Shown piece by piece: positions 56,318 to 64,000 of a stretch of DNA of 64,000 bases. Positions within the stretch are counted from its first letter, which is position 1; every line of letters begins with the position of its first letter. The notes under the pieces were generated by a model that was given only the letters and a program-made list of their open reading frames with translations, had not been told where the DNA came from and did no database searches. A program made the translations under genes and the position numbers. Origin of the DNA: Dinoroseobacter sp. (lineage in GTDB: Bacteria; Pseudomonadota; Alphaproteobacteria; Rhodobacterales; Rhodobacteraceae); assembly GCA_017643385.1 (NCBI GenBank), contig JAEPNN010000004.1:1-64000 (forward strand), given 5' to 3'.

Positions 56318-58618
56318 CTAGCCGCATTTGGAATGTCCACAACTCCCGCATGTCATGCAACCTTCGCTCATTCGCATCTCGTATTCGCCGCAGTTTGGAC
56401 AGGCACTCCCGCCCCCACCTGTATTTAGGTTCACCACTTGCGCCTGAGGGTCAGTTTTCAGCCCCAACCCCTCGCCCGCGATAAACCCGATCTCGATCAT
56501 GTGGCGCTCGATTACGCCACCGATAGCGGCGAGGATCGAAGGGATGTACTTACCCCCCATCCACGCTCCTCCACGCGGGTCGAACACGGCTTTCAATTCT
56601 TCAACCACAAAGGATACGTCACCCCCGCGCCGGAACACTGCCGAAATCATCCGGGTCAGCGCCACGGTCCAGGCATAGTGCTCCATATTTTTAGAGTTGA
56701 TGAAGATCTCGAACGGACGACGATTGCCCTGCACGATGATGTCGTTCAGCGTGATATAAATCGCATGCGCACTATCAGGCCATTGCAGCTTGTATGTATT
56801 TCCTTCCAGCGTCTCAGGCCGATCTAGCGGGTCAGAGATATATACAACATCGCCATGGGGCCGTTGCGGGGCGTCTTCGCCAATAGCGAGAACCTCGGGC
56901 TGTACCTCTTCTTTCTTATCCTCGGACACAGTGAGCACCGAACCAGTCACATCATTCGGACGGTATGTCGTGCAGCCTTTACAGCCTTGATCCCATGCGC
57001 TCATGTAGACGTCTTTGAAGGCCTCAAAACTGATATGCTCAGGCACGTTGATCGTCTTGGAAATGCTGCTGTCGATCCATTTCTGGGCTGCTGCCTGCAT
57101 TCGAACGTGATCTTCGGGCGCAAGAGTTTGCGCGTTGACGAAATAGTCGGGCAGCTCGGCGTCGCCCATTTTCTCACGCCACATATTCACCGCGTAGTCG
57201 ACAACCTCCTCCTCGGTCCGTGAGCCGTCTTTTTGCAGCACCCTGCGGGTGTAGCTGTACGCAAAGACCGGTTCGATACCAGAGGAGACATTGCCTGCAT
57301 AAAGGCTGATCGTCCCTGTGGGCGCGATGGAGGTCAGCAGCGCATTGCGGATACCATGTTCTCGGATCGCATCTCGCACATCCTCATCCATTGCCTGCAT
57401 CGCACCGGACGCAAGAAACGCCTCCGCATCGAAGAGTGGGAAGGCGCCTTTTTCCTTTGCCAGATCGACGGACGCCAAATAGGCGGCGCGCGCCAAAGCA
57501 TGAAGCCATTGTTCGGTTTGCTCGGCAGCCTCGGTCGAACCGTAGCGCAGCCCGACCATAAGCAGCGCGTCCGCCAGACCCGTGACCCCAAGACCAATTC
57601 GCCGCTTGGCTTGCGCCTCTTGCGCTTGTGCTTCGAGCGGGAACCTCGATGCGTCCACAACGTTATCCATCATCCGAACAGCGGTTCTGACCATTTCGGT
57701 CAGCTGCGCTTCGCACAGATGCGCTTTGCCAGCCTCAAACGGATGCGACACCAGCCTTGCAAGGTTGATTGAGCCCAGAAGGCATGCGCCATAGGGCGGC
57801 AAGGGCTGTTCGCCACAGGGGTTCGTCGCAGCGATTTCTTCGACGTAAGACAGGTTATTGGCCTTGTTGATGCGGTCGATGAAAATCACACCTGGCTCGG
57901 CATATTCATAGGTCGCCTTCATGATCTGGTTCCACAGATCACGCGCCTGAACCGTTTTAAAAACGCGTCCTTCGAAGATCAGGTCCCACGACCCGTCGGC
58001 TTTGACCGCATCCATGAACGGGTCAGTCACCAGAACGCTGACATTGAACATGCGCAAGCGGGCTGGATCAGATTTGGCAGCAATGAAATCTTCGATGTCT
58101 GGGTGGTCACAGCGCATGGTGGCCATCATTGCGCCACGCCGTGAACCCGCAGACATAATTGTGCGACACATCGCGTCCCAGACATCCATGAACGAAAGCG
58201 GACCAGATGCATCAGCCGCCACACCTTTGACGCCTGCGCCCTTTGGGCGGATGGTCGAGAAATCGTAACCGATCCCGCCGCCTTGCTGCATGGTAAGTGC
58301 GGCTTCTTTCAGCATCTCAAAAATGCCGCCCATGCTATCGGGGATCGTTCCCATGACGAAGCAATTGAACAGCGTCACCGAGCGTTCAGTGCCCGCTCCA
58401 GCGATAATGCGTCCAGCGGGCAGGTATTTGAAATCCTCTAGCGCGGCAAAAAACTTGTCTTCCCACTTTGCAGGATCACTTTCAACAGAAGCAAGGGAGC
58501 GCGCGATACGACGCCAGGTATCCTCGACAGACGTGTCGATCGGCGTGCCGTCAGCTTCCTTAAATCGATATTTCATGTCCCAGATTTGCTGAGCAATGGG
58601 GGCAGCAAAACGGCTCAT
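56318..58618 (-). CDS. nrdJ: Adenosylcobalamin-dependent ribonucleotide reductase (class II)
   Basis: A 766-residue class II enzyme that makes deoxynucleotides using adenosylcobalamin instead of a diferric-tyrosyl radical, so it works with and without oxygen. Motifs include FNCFVMGTIPDS, the QGGGIGYDFS block, the catalytic NPCGEQPLPPYGACLLGSIN and SIAPTGTISLYAGN. Six C-terminal cysteines (CPNC, GC, TC, SC, KC) form the redox-relay tail. There is no cobalamin riboswitch in the short upstream gap, though such genes often have one. The cell is thus B12-requiring or B12-producing for DNA synthesis, unless another RNR is elsewhere. Confidence 0.96.
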   Translation of the reverse strand: MSRFAAPIAQQIWDMKYRFKEADGTPIDTSVEDTWRRIARSLASVESDPAKWEDKFFAALEDFKYLPAGRIIAGAGTERSVTLFNCFVMGTIPDSMGGIFEMLKEAALTMQQGGGIGYDFSTIRPKGAGVKGVAADASGPLSFMDVWDAMCRTIMSAGSRRGAMMATMRCDHPDIEDFIAAKSDPARLRMFNVSVLVTDPFMDAVKADGSWDLIFEGRVFKTVQARDLWNQIMKATYEYAEPGVIFIDRINKANNLSYVEEIAATNPCGEQPLPPYGACLLGSINLARLVSHPFEAGKAHLCEAQLTEMVRTAVRMMDNVVDASRFPLEAQAQEAQAKRRIGLGVTGLADALLMVGLRYGSTEAAEQTEQWLHALARAAYLASVDLAKEKGAFPLFDAEAFLASGAMQAMDEDVRDAIREHGIRNALLTSIAPTGTISLYAGNVSSGIEPVFAYSYTRRVLQKDGSRTEEEVVDYAVNMWREKMGDAELPDYFVNAQTLAPEDHVRMQAAAQKWIDSSISKTINVPEHISFEAFKDVYMSAWDQGCKGCTTYRPNDVTGSVLTVSEDKKEEVQPEVLAIGEDAPQRPHGDVVYISDPLDRPETLEGNTYKLQWPDSAHAIYITLNDIIVQGNRRPFEIFINSKNMEHYAWTVALTRMISAVFRRGGDVSFVVEELKAVFDPRGGAWMGGKYIPSILAAIGGVIERHMIEIGFIAGEGLGLKTDPQAQVVNLNTGGGGSACPNCGEYEMRMSEGCMTCGSCGHSKCG

Positions 58619-58697
58619 GGTCGGGCTCCTGTCATTGGGATCTGTCGTTGAGCTTGGTGCAGAATCAGATAGAGTGGCACAACGCGTGGGGTAGCAC

Positions 58698-58706
58698 TGT
58701 GGATAA
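58698..58706 (-). promoter_or_regulatory. DnaA box upstream of nrdJ, spanning the DUF1489 start codon
   Basis: TGTGGATAA, the exact reverse complement of TTATCCACA, 80 bp upstream of the nrdJ ATG and overlapping the GTG of the DUF1489 gene. DnaA boxes control nrd promoters in E. coli, so a replication-linked role is possible, but the site also encodes the first residues of a protein. Confidence 0.35.
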
Positions 58707-59130
58707 CTTCATACATCTTGTAAAGCTTTCCGTGGGATCGGAAACGGTCGATGACCTGCTGGAATGGCAGGCCACGCGCCGGGCACAAACAGATGATGGC
58801 TTACCCCGGCATGTGACGCGTATGTGGCCCAGACGTGAGGCCGACATCCTGAATGGCGGTTCCATATATTGGGTGATCAAAGGCGAAATTCAGTTGCGTC
58901 AGCGCATACTCAGGCTCGATGAAGTTATTGGCGATGATGGCATTCGGCGGTGCGCGATCGTGCTCGACCCGGACGCAAAACGCACCGAAACCGCCCTGCG
59001 ACGCCCGTTTCAAGGCTGGCGCTATTTGAACCCTGAAGATGCGCCGCGAGATTTATCTGTGGGACGTGCGCATGAAGCGCCTATTCCAGTGGAACTGAGC
59101 CGCGCTCTAGCTGAAATCGGCGTGCGTTAA
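58699..59130 (+). CDS. DUF1489 family protein
   Basis: A 143-residue cytosolic protein. The opening DNFIHLVKLSVGSETVDDLLEWQ is the standard DUF1489 start, and TRMWPRREADILNGGSIYWVIKG is the conserved core. GTG 58699 gives this N-terminus; a longer frame from a TTG at 58648 is less likely. It is divergent from nrdJ and its TAA shares TTAA with the hisG stop. It has no known function; the family is found mainly in Alphaproteobacteria. Confidence 0.85.
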   Translation: MDNFIHLVKLSVGSETVDDLLEWQATRRAQTDDGLPRHVTRMWPRREADILNGGSIYWVIKGEIQLRQRILRLDEVIGDDGIRRCAIVLDPDAKRTETALRRPFQGWRYLNPEDAPRDLSVGRAHEAPIPVELSRALAEIGVR

Positions 59131-59846
59131 TTCGTCCGCATCGCGTCGCTGAGAGCGAGATCCATTTTCGCAGAGAGTTTCGCCAAGACCGCCTGCGAAT
59201 CTGCATCCCAGTTTGCCTTGCGACTGCCGAAAAGCGTGGCTTGCGAGCGCAGGATAGGCTCCTCGCCAAGCAGCTTGAGATGATTTGCCCGCAGAGTTTC
59301 ACCGGTAGATGTGATGTCCGCAACGGCTTCAGCGGTCAGGTTTGCCACGGTGCCTTCCGTCGCACCCTGGCTGTCGACGAGCTGGTAATCAGCAACGCCG
59401 TTATCACGCAGATGGGCGTGCACTAGCCGATGGTACTTGGTTGCGATGCGCAAGCGGAACCCGTGCTCGATACGAAAGCGGGCAGCCGCAGCATCAAGAT
59501 CATCAAGCGTTTCGACATCAATCCAGCATTTGGGCACTGCGATGATCAGATCGGCTTTTCCAAAGCCTAGTGGAACAAGCTCGGCAACTTGCCGCTCCCA
59601 GACCGGTATCTTTTCGTGCACCAGATCGGTTCCTGTAACACCGAGATGGATACGTCCCGCTGCAAGCTCTCGCGGAATTTCACCGGCAGAGAGCAGAACC
59701 AGAGACACCCCTTCAACACCATCTACAGCGCCTGCGTATTCTCGTTCCGTCCCGGTGCGGCGCAAGCCAACGCCCCGTGAGCCAAACCAGTCGAACGTTT
59801 TGTCCATCAGACGGCCTTTGGAAGGAACACCAAGCTTGAGCATCAT
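59127..59846 (-). CDS. hisG: ATP phosphoribosyltransferase, short form catalytic subunit
   Basis: The first enzyme of histidine synthesis, joining ATP and PRPP. At 239 residues it is the short HisG that needs HisZ, encoded next to it. Markers are KLGVPSKGRLMDKTFDWF, DLVHEKIPVWERQVAELVPLG (residues split here by wording) and the PRPP-site DSQGATEGTVANL. The ATG at 59846 overlaps the hisZ stop (ATGA); the second ATG three bases later is an alternative. Feedback by histidine acts through HisZ in this form. Confidence 0.95.
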   Translation of the reverse strand: MMLKLGVPSKGRLMDKTFDWFGSRGVGLRRTGTEREYAGAVDGVEGVSLVLLSAGEIPRELAAGRIHLGVTGTDLVHEKIPVWERQVAELVPLGFGKADLIIAVPKCWIDVETLDDLDAAAARFRIEHGFRLRIATKYHRLVHAHLRDNGVADYQLVDSQGATEGTVANLTAEAVADITSTGETLRANHLKLLGEEPILRSQATLFGSRKANWDADSQAVLAKLSAKMDLALSDAMRTN

Positions 59847-60937
59847 GCGTCCCCCTTTGCATCGATAACGACGCCAGGACGGATCACAGCGCCGACAGCA
59901 GGGATTTCGCGCCCCTGCCCCAGAACGCGGGTCAACGCATCATAGCGTCCGCCTGTGGCAACAGGTGGCAGATCAGTGTGGCCTTCAACATAAAAGCCGA
60001 AGACGAAGCCGTCATAGTATTCCATAGCGCTGCGACCATAGCTTGCCTCAAACGGCAGAGCATCAGGTGACACCCCAGCAGCATCAAGCGCATCAAGGCG
60101 CGTCGTAAACTGATCAAGCGCACCTTCAATTTGGGGCATGTTCACGGCGAATTCGCGCAAGTTGGTCAACGCGTCGGTCGCCATCGCTTTAAGTCCAAGG
60201 ATATCATCAAGTACCTTAGCCTGCTCGGCGGGTATAGGTGCGGTGTACGCATCCTCACGCAGCGCACCCACCCGTTCAGCAACTTCAGCGATGGAACGCC
60301 GCCCGATTGCAGGGCCAGCTTTTTCAATAGCCGCATAGACGTGCGCAGGATCCATGCCGGCAAGGAAACTGCGGTGCGTAGGTACCGGCAATGCACCACG
60401 ATACCGATCCAGAAGCGCACGGAACCGCTTGGGCCGCCAGACATGCCGCAGAAGTGCTGCCTTACGGCGGTCCGTCGTTTCTAACCCTGTGATGGCGGCG
60501 CGCAGAATGCCGATATCGCCCGTGATCGGGTTGCAGTGCAGATCCCCAAGACCGTCCTTGACCAGGGCAAACACCTCAGCTTCCGCCTGCACAGGGCGCT
60601 CACGATCAAAAATCTCAATACCGACCTGCGCGTACTCACGGGGACGGTCACTGCCCGCTTCCTGTTTGCGGAATACGTCACCTTCATAGGTGTAGCGCGC
60701 TGGCTCCGCTCCCTCGGCCATGTGCATCTGAACGATGGGCACCGTGAAATCGGGCCGCAGCATCATTTCGCCCAGAATCGGGTCCCGGGTGACGTAGGCA
60801 CGCGCGCGCAGATCTTCCCCATAAAGGTCAAGCAGGGTTTCGGCCGGCAAAAGCACAGGCGCTTCAACGGCCTGCGCGCCGTGGTCCTTGAACAGCGCAA
60901 ACAGGCGCTGCGCTTCTTGCCGAACCGGGGTGGGCAT
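59843..60937 (-). CDS. hisZ: ATP phosphoribosyltransferase regulatory subunit HisZ
   Basis: A HisRS-like paralogue without tRNA synthetase activity that activates HisG and carries histidine feedback. The class II fold shows in MMLRPDFTVPIVQMHMAEG and YTYEGDVFRKQEAGSDRPRE, with the GRYDALTRVLG block near the end, matching HisRS motifs but lacking a anticodon-binding domain. Length 364. Its ATG overlaps the hisS stop as TGATG, so hisS, hisZ and hisG form one coupled operon. Confidence 0.93.
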   Translation of the reverse strand: MPTPVRQEAQRLFALFKDHGAQAVEAPVLLPAETLLDLYGEDLRARAYVTRDPILGEMMLRPDFTVPIVQMHMAEGAEPARYTYEGDVFRKQEAGSDRPREYAQVGIEIFDRERPVQAEAEVFALVKDGLGDLHCNPITGDIGILRAAITGLETTDRRKAALLRHVWRPKRFRALLDRYRGALPVPTHRSFLAGMDPAHVYAAIEKAGPAIGRRSIAEVAERVGALREDAYTAPIPAEQAKVLDDILGLKAMATDALTNLREFAVNMPQIEGALDQFTTRLDALDAAGVSPDALPFEASYGRSAMEYYDGFVFGFYVEGHTDLPPVATGGRYDALTRVLGQGREIPAVGAVIRPGVVIDAKGDA

Positions 60938-62415
60938 CAGGTGCGCGCCAACATCTTGCGGACCTCAGATACGAGATCAGTGCGCGGCACCTCAATCTGT
61001 TGCGGATTGTCTTTCCACTCCTCAGCGCTGGCCGTCTCGGCCAGCTTCGCCCCCAAGATCAGGTCTTTGAGCTGGATCACACCGCGGTCCGCCTCTTCCG
61101 AACCCTGAATGACGGCGATGGGGCTCTTGCGTTTGTCCGCGTATTTGAGCTGATTGCCGAAATTCTTCGGATTGCCCAAATAAACCTCCGCGCGGAGGCC
61201 TGCCTGGCGGAGTTCGGCCACCATCGTTTGGTAATCTGCCATGCGCGCCTTATCCATGACCGTCACGATAATGGGACCTTGTTGCGCGGCGATGGTTTGT
61301 CCTTTGGAACGAAGTGCGGCAAGCAAGCGATCAACACCGATCGAGACACCAGTTGCGGGTACCTGCTGGCCGGTGAAGCGTTTGACCAGATCATCATATC
61401 GGCCACCACCCGCGACAGAGCCGAATTGTACCGTCTGGCCCTTCTCGTTCTGAACATCAAAGGTAAGCTCAGCCTCATAAACAGGGCCAGTATAATAGCC
61501 GAGACCGCGCACGACGGAGGGATCGATGACAATGCGATCCGGGCCATAGCCTTGTGCGGCGAGCAGATCGGCGATTTGCTGAAGCTCGGCCACGCCCTCG
61601 GCACCAATTTGCGAGCCTTCCACAAGCTCGGCAAGCCGCGCACAAGTCTCGGCGCCGGTTGGCCGTAACGCCTCCATGAAGCCCATGACGATTTCAGCTT
61701 TCTCGGCGGCCATTCCAGCGCCTTTGGTGAAGTCGCCACTTTCGTCTTTGCGCCCCTCGCCCAGCAAGGCGCGCACGCCGTCAGGTCCGAGGCGATCTAG
61801 TTTATCGATGGCGCGCAACACGATTCCACGCGCGGCTTCGTTCTCGTCACCTGACAGGCCTGCCACTTCCAGCACGCCGTTTAATACTTTGCGGTTATTA
61901 ATCCGCACGATGTAATCACCGCGCGCAATCCCGAGCGCTTCCAGCACGTCGGACAACATTGCGCAAATCTCAGCATCGGCCGCCACGCTCGGCGCGCCCA
62001 CCGTATCAGCGTCGCATTGATAAAACTGCCGGAACCGTCCCGGGCCAGGCTTTTCATTTCGCCAGACAGGACCCATCGCATACCGGCGATAAGGCGCAGG
62101 CAGATCATTGCGGTACTGTGCAGCGACACGTGCGAGGGGCGCTGTCAGATCATAGCGCAGCGCAAGCCAGTCTTTTTCATCTTCTTGCCAAGCAAACACG
62201 CCTTCGTTCGGACGATCTACATCCGGAAGGAACTTGCCTAGCGCCTCGACCGTCTCGACAGCAGAGGTTTCAAGCGCATCAAAACCATAGAGTTCATAGA
62301 CCTCGGCAATCTTATCGAGCATGGCCTTGCGTTCGGTCACTTCCGCGCCGAAATAGTCGCGAAAGCCTTTGGGCGTTTCGGCCTTTGGACGAGGCTGCTT
62401 TTTGACTTTGGCCAT
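60937..62415 (-). CDS. hisS: Histidine--tRNA ligase
   Basis: Charges tRNA-His with histidine. From ATG 62415 ([22 protein letters not shown]) the protein is 492 residues. Class II motifs are visible: the motif 2 region [21 protein letters not shown], the histidine-binding block [16 protein letters not shown] and a motif 3 sequence near [13 protein letters not shown]. The C-terminal anticodon-binding domain follows. The upstream extension to 62469 is not used. It starts the hisS-hisZ-hisG operon. Confidence 0.97.
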   Translation of the reverse strand: MAKVKKQPRPKAETPKGFRDYFGAEVTERKAMLDKIAEVYELYGFDALETSAVETVEALGKFLPDVDRPNEGVFAWQEDEKDWLALRYDLTAPLARVAAQYRNDLPAPYRRYAMGPVWRNEKPGPGRFRQFYQCDADTVGAPSVAADAEICAMLSDVLEALGIARGDYIVRINNRKVLNGVLEVAGLSGDENEAARGIVLRAIDKLDRLGPDGVRALLGEGRKDESGDFTKGAGMAAEKAEIVMGFMEALRPTGAETCARLAELVEGSQIGAEGVAELQQIADLLAAQGYGPDRIVIDPSVVRGLGYYTGPVYEAELTFDVQNEKGQTVQFGSVAGGGRYDDLVKRFTGQQVPATGVSIGVDRLLAALRSKGQTIAAQQGPIIVTVMDKARMADYQTMVAELRQAGLRAEVYLGNPKNFGNQLKYADKRKSPIAVIQGSEEADRGVIQLKDLILGAKLAETASAEEWKDNPQQIEVPRTDLVSEVRKMLART

Positions 62416-62485
62416 GATTGGGTCTCCGCTTACGGGGCGCGGGATACGCGATGGTGAGATGGCTCGCAAGGGAAGGTACGGCTTG

Positions 62486-62680
62486 ATGCAGTTAATGGAA
62501 GAAAAGATAGCACATCTTGAGCGCGTCTTAGACGATCTGTCCGGCGTTGTTGCAGATCAGGCTGTTGAGATCGCGATACTCACCCGGCAGGTTGCATTGT
62601 TGATGCAACGCGAGCGTGAACGCGTTGCAGATGGCGGCGGCGGCGTGATCCTTGGGGATGAGCGCCCACCACATTACTGA
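62486..62680 (+). CDS. slyX: SlyX family protein
   Basis: A 64-residue coiled-coil protein. [19 protein letters not shown] and [17 protein letters not shown] form the two-heptad core, and the tail GDERPPHY is the family's usual ending. SlyX has no established function. ATG 62486 has GGAAGG about 10 bases upstream; ATG 62495 (MEEKIAHLE) is an alternative. It is divergent from hisS. Confidence 0.85.
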   Translation: MQLMEEKIAHLERVLDDLSGVVADQAVEIAILTRQVALLMQRERERVADGGGGVILGDERPPHY

Positions 62681-62758
62681 GGCAAAATCTCGATCTGCAC
62701 CTTCGCAGGGCAACCTTATTGCAGGCTCCAAAAAGCGCCTGTCATAAAGTTAAGGCAC

Positions 62759-64000
62759 TCAGACCTCTTCGACGGTCAAAACGCCGGGCACTGCTTTAAG
62801 CGCACTTTTGAATTGCGGACTCACGGGCAGATTCTGGCCAAGGCTGACATCAACCTCGCCTCCGATGTCCTCGGCCATTAGGCGCAGCTCTATAGGACCG
62901 CGACCAGTCGCCTTTTCCCGACTCATACGTTCAAGCAATGAAGCCACGTTGGTTACTGCACCAGGGTCTTCGACATAAATCCTTAGCCCCAAGGAGCTTC
63001 CAGGTTGAGCAACCGCGCTGTCGATGGGTTGCGCCCCGCGCACCAGCATCTTCAACTGATCAGCTTCCAATTCGGCCTGCACCGTCAGAAGAACACGTTT
63101 CCCGGGTTCCAGGTGCTCTCGGTTTTGCTCCAGCGCTTCAGAGAAGACGGTCACCTCATAAAGCCCTGTGGGATCGGACGCTTGTACAAAAGCAAAGCGG
63201 TTGCCGCGCGCAGATTTGCGTTCCTGCTTGCCAGAAACGGTCCCTGCGATGCGCGCCACATGAGGACCGCGTTCCGCTTTTGCAGTGACCTCGGCCAAGG
63301 TCATAACGCCCTGACGTTTAAGAGGTGCCATATAATCGTCGAGCGGGTGCCCCGAGAGATAGAAACCAATGGCGGCATGTTCCTCTGTAAGACGCTCCAT
63401 CGGCAGCCAGTCTTCGACAGGCATGAGGCGGGGTTCGGGCAAATCTTCGCCCGCCTCCCCGAAAAGCGAAACCTGATTGGAAGCGCGCTGCTCAAAAATT
63501 GCACCAGAATATGCGGTTAACGCATCAAGACCGTCCAGCACACGGCGGCGATTGGGATCGAGTTGATCGAACCCGCCTGCCCGCGCGAGGTTTTCGAGGG
63601 GCCGTTTACCAACGCGCTTCAGATCCACGCGACGCGCCAGATCGAAAAGCGTGGCGAATGGACCGCCTTCATGTCGCGCTTCGGTGATTAGCTTCATCGC
63701 TTCCACACCGACGTTCTTCAACGCACCCAGCGCGTATAGGATCTTGCCATCCTTGACGTCGAACATCGCCTCAGATCGGTTCACACATGGCGGAATGATC
63801 TCGATATCAAGCGTGCGGCGCACTTCTTCGGCGTAGACAGCAAGCTTGTCAGTCAGGTGCAGATCGCAGTTCATTACACCGGCCATGAACTCAACCGGAT
63901 GGTTCGCCTTTAACCAGGCTGTCTGGTAGCTGACCACGGCATAAGCGGCGGCATGCGATTTGTTGAACCCATAGTTCGCAAACTTGTCGAGAAGGTGCCA
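62759..64000 (-). CDS. dnaE: DNA polymerase III subunit alpha, C-terminal part
   Basis: The last 413 codons of the replicative polymerase; the 5' end lies beyond the right edge. The visible part starts inside the fingers/helix region with LLDKFANYGFNKSHAAAYA and continues through NPVEF-like KANHPVEFMAGVMNCDL, helix-hairpin-helix GALKNVGVEAMKLI and the OB-fold domain (VARIAGTVSGKQERKSARGNRFAFV). It ends FKSALKAVPGVLTVEEV, the usual DnaE1 tail of alphaproteobacteria. The stop at 62759 is fixed. Confidence 0.96.
   Translation of the reverse strand, partial: WHLLDKFANYGFNKSHAAAYAVVSYQTAWLKANHPVEFMAGVMNCDLHLTDKLAVYAEEVRRTLDIEIIPPCVNRSEAMFDVKDGKILYALGALKNVGVEAMKLITEARHEGGPFATLFDLARRVDLKRVGKRPLENLARAGGFDQLDPNRRRVLDGLDALTAYSGAIFEQRASNQVSLFGEAGEDLPEPRLMPVEDWLPMERLTEEHAAIGFYLSGHPLDDYMAPLKRQGVMTLAEVTAKAERGPHVARIAGTVSGKQERKSARGNRFAFVQASDPTGLYEVTVFSEALEQNREHLEPGKRVLLTVQAELEADQLKMLVRGAQPIDSAVAQPGSSLGLRIYVEDPGAVTNVASLLERMSREKATGRGPIELRLMAEDIGGEVDVSLGQNLPVSPQFKSALKAVPGVLTVEEV

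Noticed and set aside
58619-58698. Cobalamin riboswitch upstream of nrdJ
   Set aside because: The gap between the divergent starts is only about 80 bp, too short for the aptamer, and no B12-box sequence is seen.

Overview
The window is chromosomal DNA of an alphaproteobacterium, almost certainly Rhodobacterales (roseobacter/Rhodobacteraceae). The evidence is the gene content and order: ybgC-tolQRAB-pal-cpoB-tilS-ftsH, ruvCAB, a CIRCE-preceded groESL, an F1-only atpHAGDC operon, a B12-dependent class II ribonucleotide reductase, the short HisG plus HisZ pair, a roseobacter-type Hint-domain protein, DUF2125, DUF1489 and a DUF1127 protein. I see no phage, insertion sequence, CRISPR array, rRNA or tRNA. 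It reads as core genome with a few accessory points.

Layout. 1-2100: the 5' end of fhs, a MOSC protein and a PhyH-type dioxygenase. 2129-10900: a long minus-strand envelope block (ftsH, tilS, cpoB, pal, tolB, tolA, tolR, tolQ, ybgC) headed by a small unknown gene at 10897-11535. 11649-13852: the ruvCAB Holliday-junction operon. 14191-17812: a DUF1127 protein, a small membrane protein, prmA, msrA and an MFS transporter. 17916-20069: groESL with CIRCE, a promoter and two downstream hairpins. 20289-21303: a decayed locus with remnants of a PepSY-like protein, a membrane-anchored LuxR-like regulator and a ferric-reductase-like flavoprotein. 21416-26309: plus-strand metabolic genes (ppaC, a HAD hydrolase, a MaoC hydratase, ribF, a YcgN protein, threonine aldolase). 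26290-29227: an alpha/beta hydrolase coupled to a DsbA-like isomerase, then prs and an H-type lectin-domain protein. 29286-34183: atpHAGDC.

34392-39445: a methyltransferase, gloB, and clpA translationally coupled to an M23 peptidase. 39442-43386: a MotA/TolQ-like channel protein and a large MotB/OmpA-like coiled-coil protein, the most interesting intact pair here. 43479-48225: chaC, DUF2125, an extensin-like protein, tyrC and hisC. 48467-54649: a Bcr/CflA-type exporter, rpsD, the Hint-domain protein, and an iron ABC permease and binding protein that converge on one terminator. 54815-64000: an RNA methyltransferase, a TraR/DksA zinc-finger protein, nrdJ, DUF1489, the hisS-hisZ-hisG operon, slyX and the C-terminal part of dnaE.

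Two proton-driven envelope machines lie in this window. One is Tol-Pal (TolQ/TolR/Pal); the other is the 39-43 kb pair. In the second, the OmpA-domain protein has an aspartate at the start of its only membrane span, like MotB, ExbD and TolR, followed by about 700 residues of predicted coiled coil and a peptidoglycan-binding domain. The window shows no gene that reveals its target. Starts were chosen from ribosome-binding sites, the typical N-termini of each family and ATGA/TGATG/TAATG overlaps; doubtful ones are marked in the entries.
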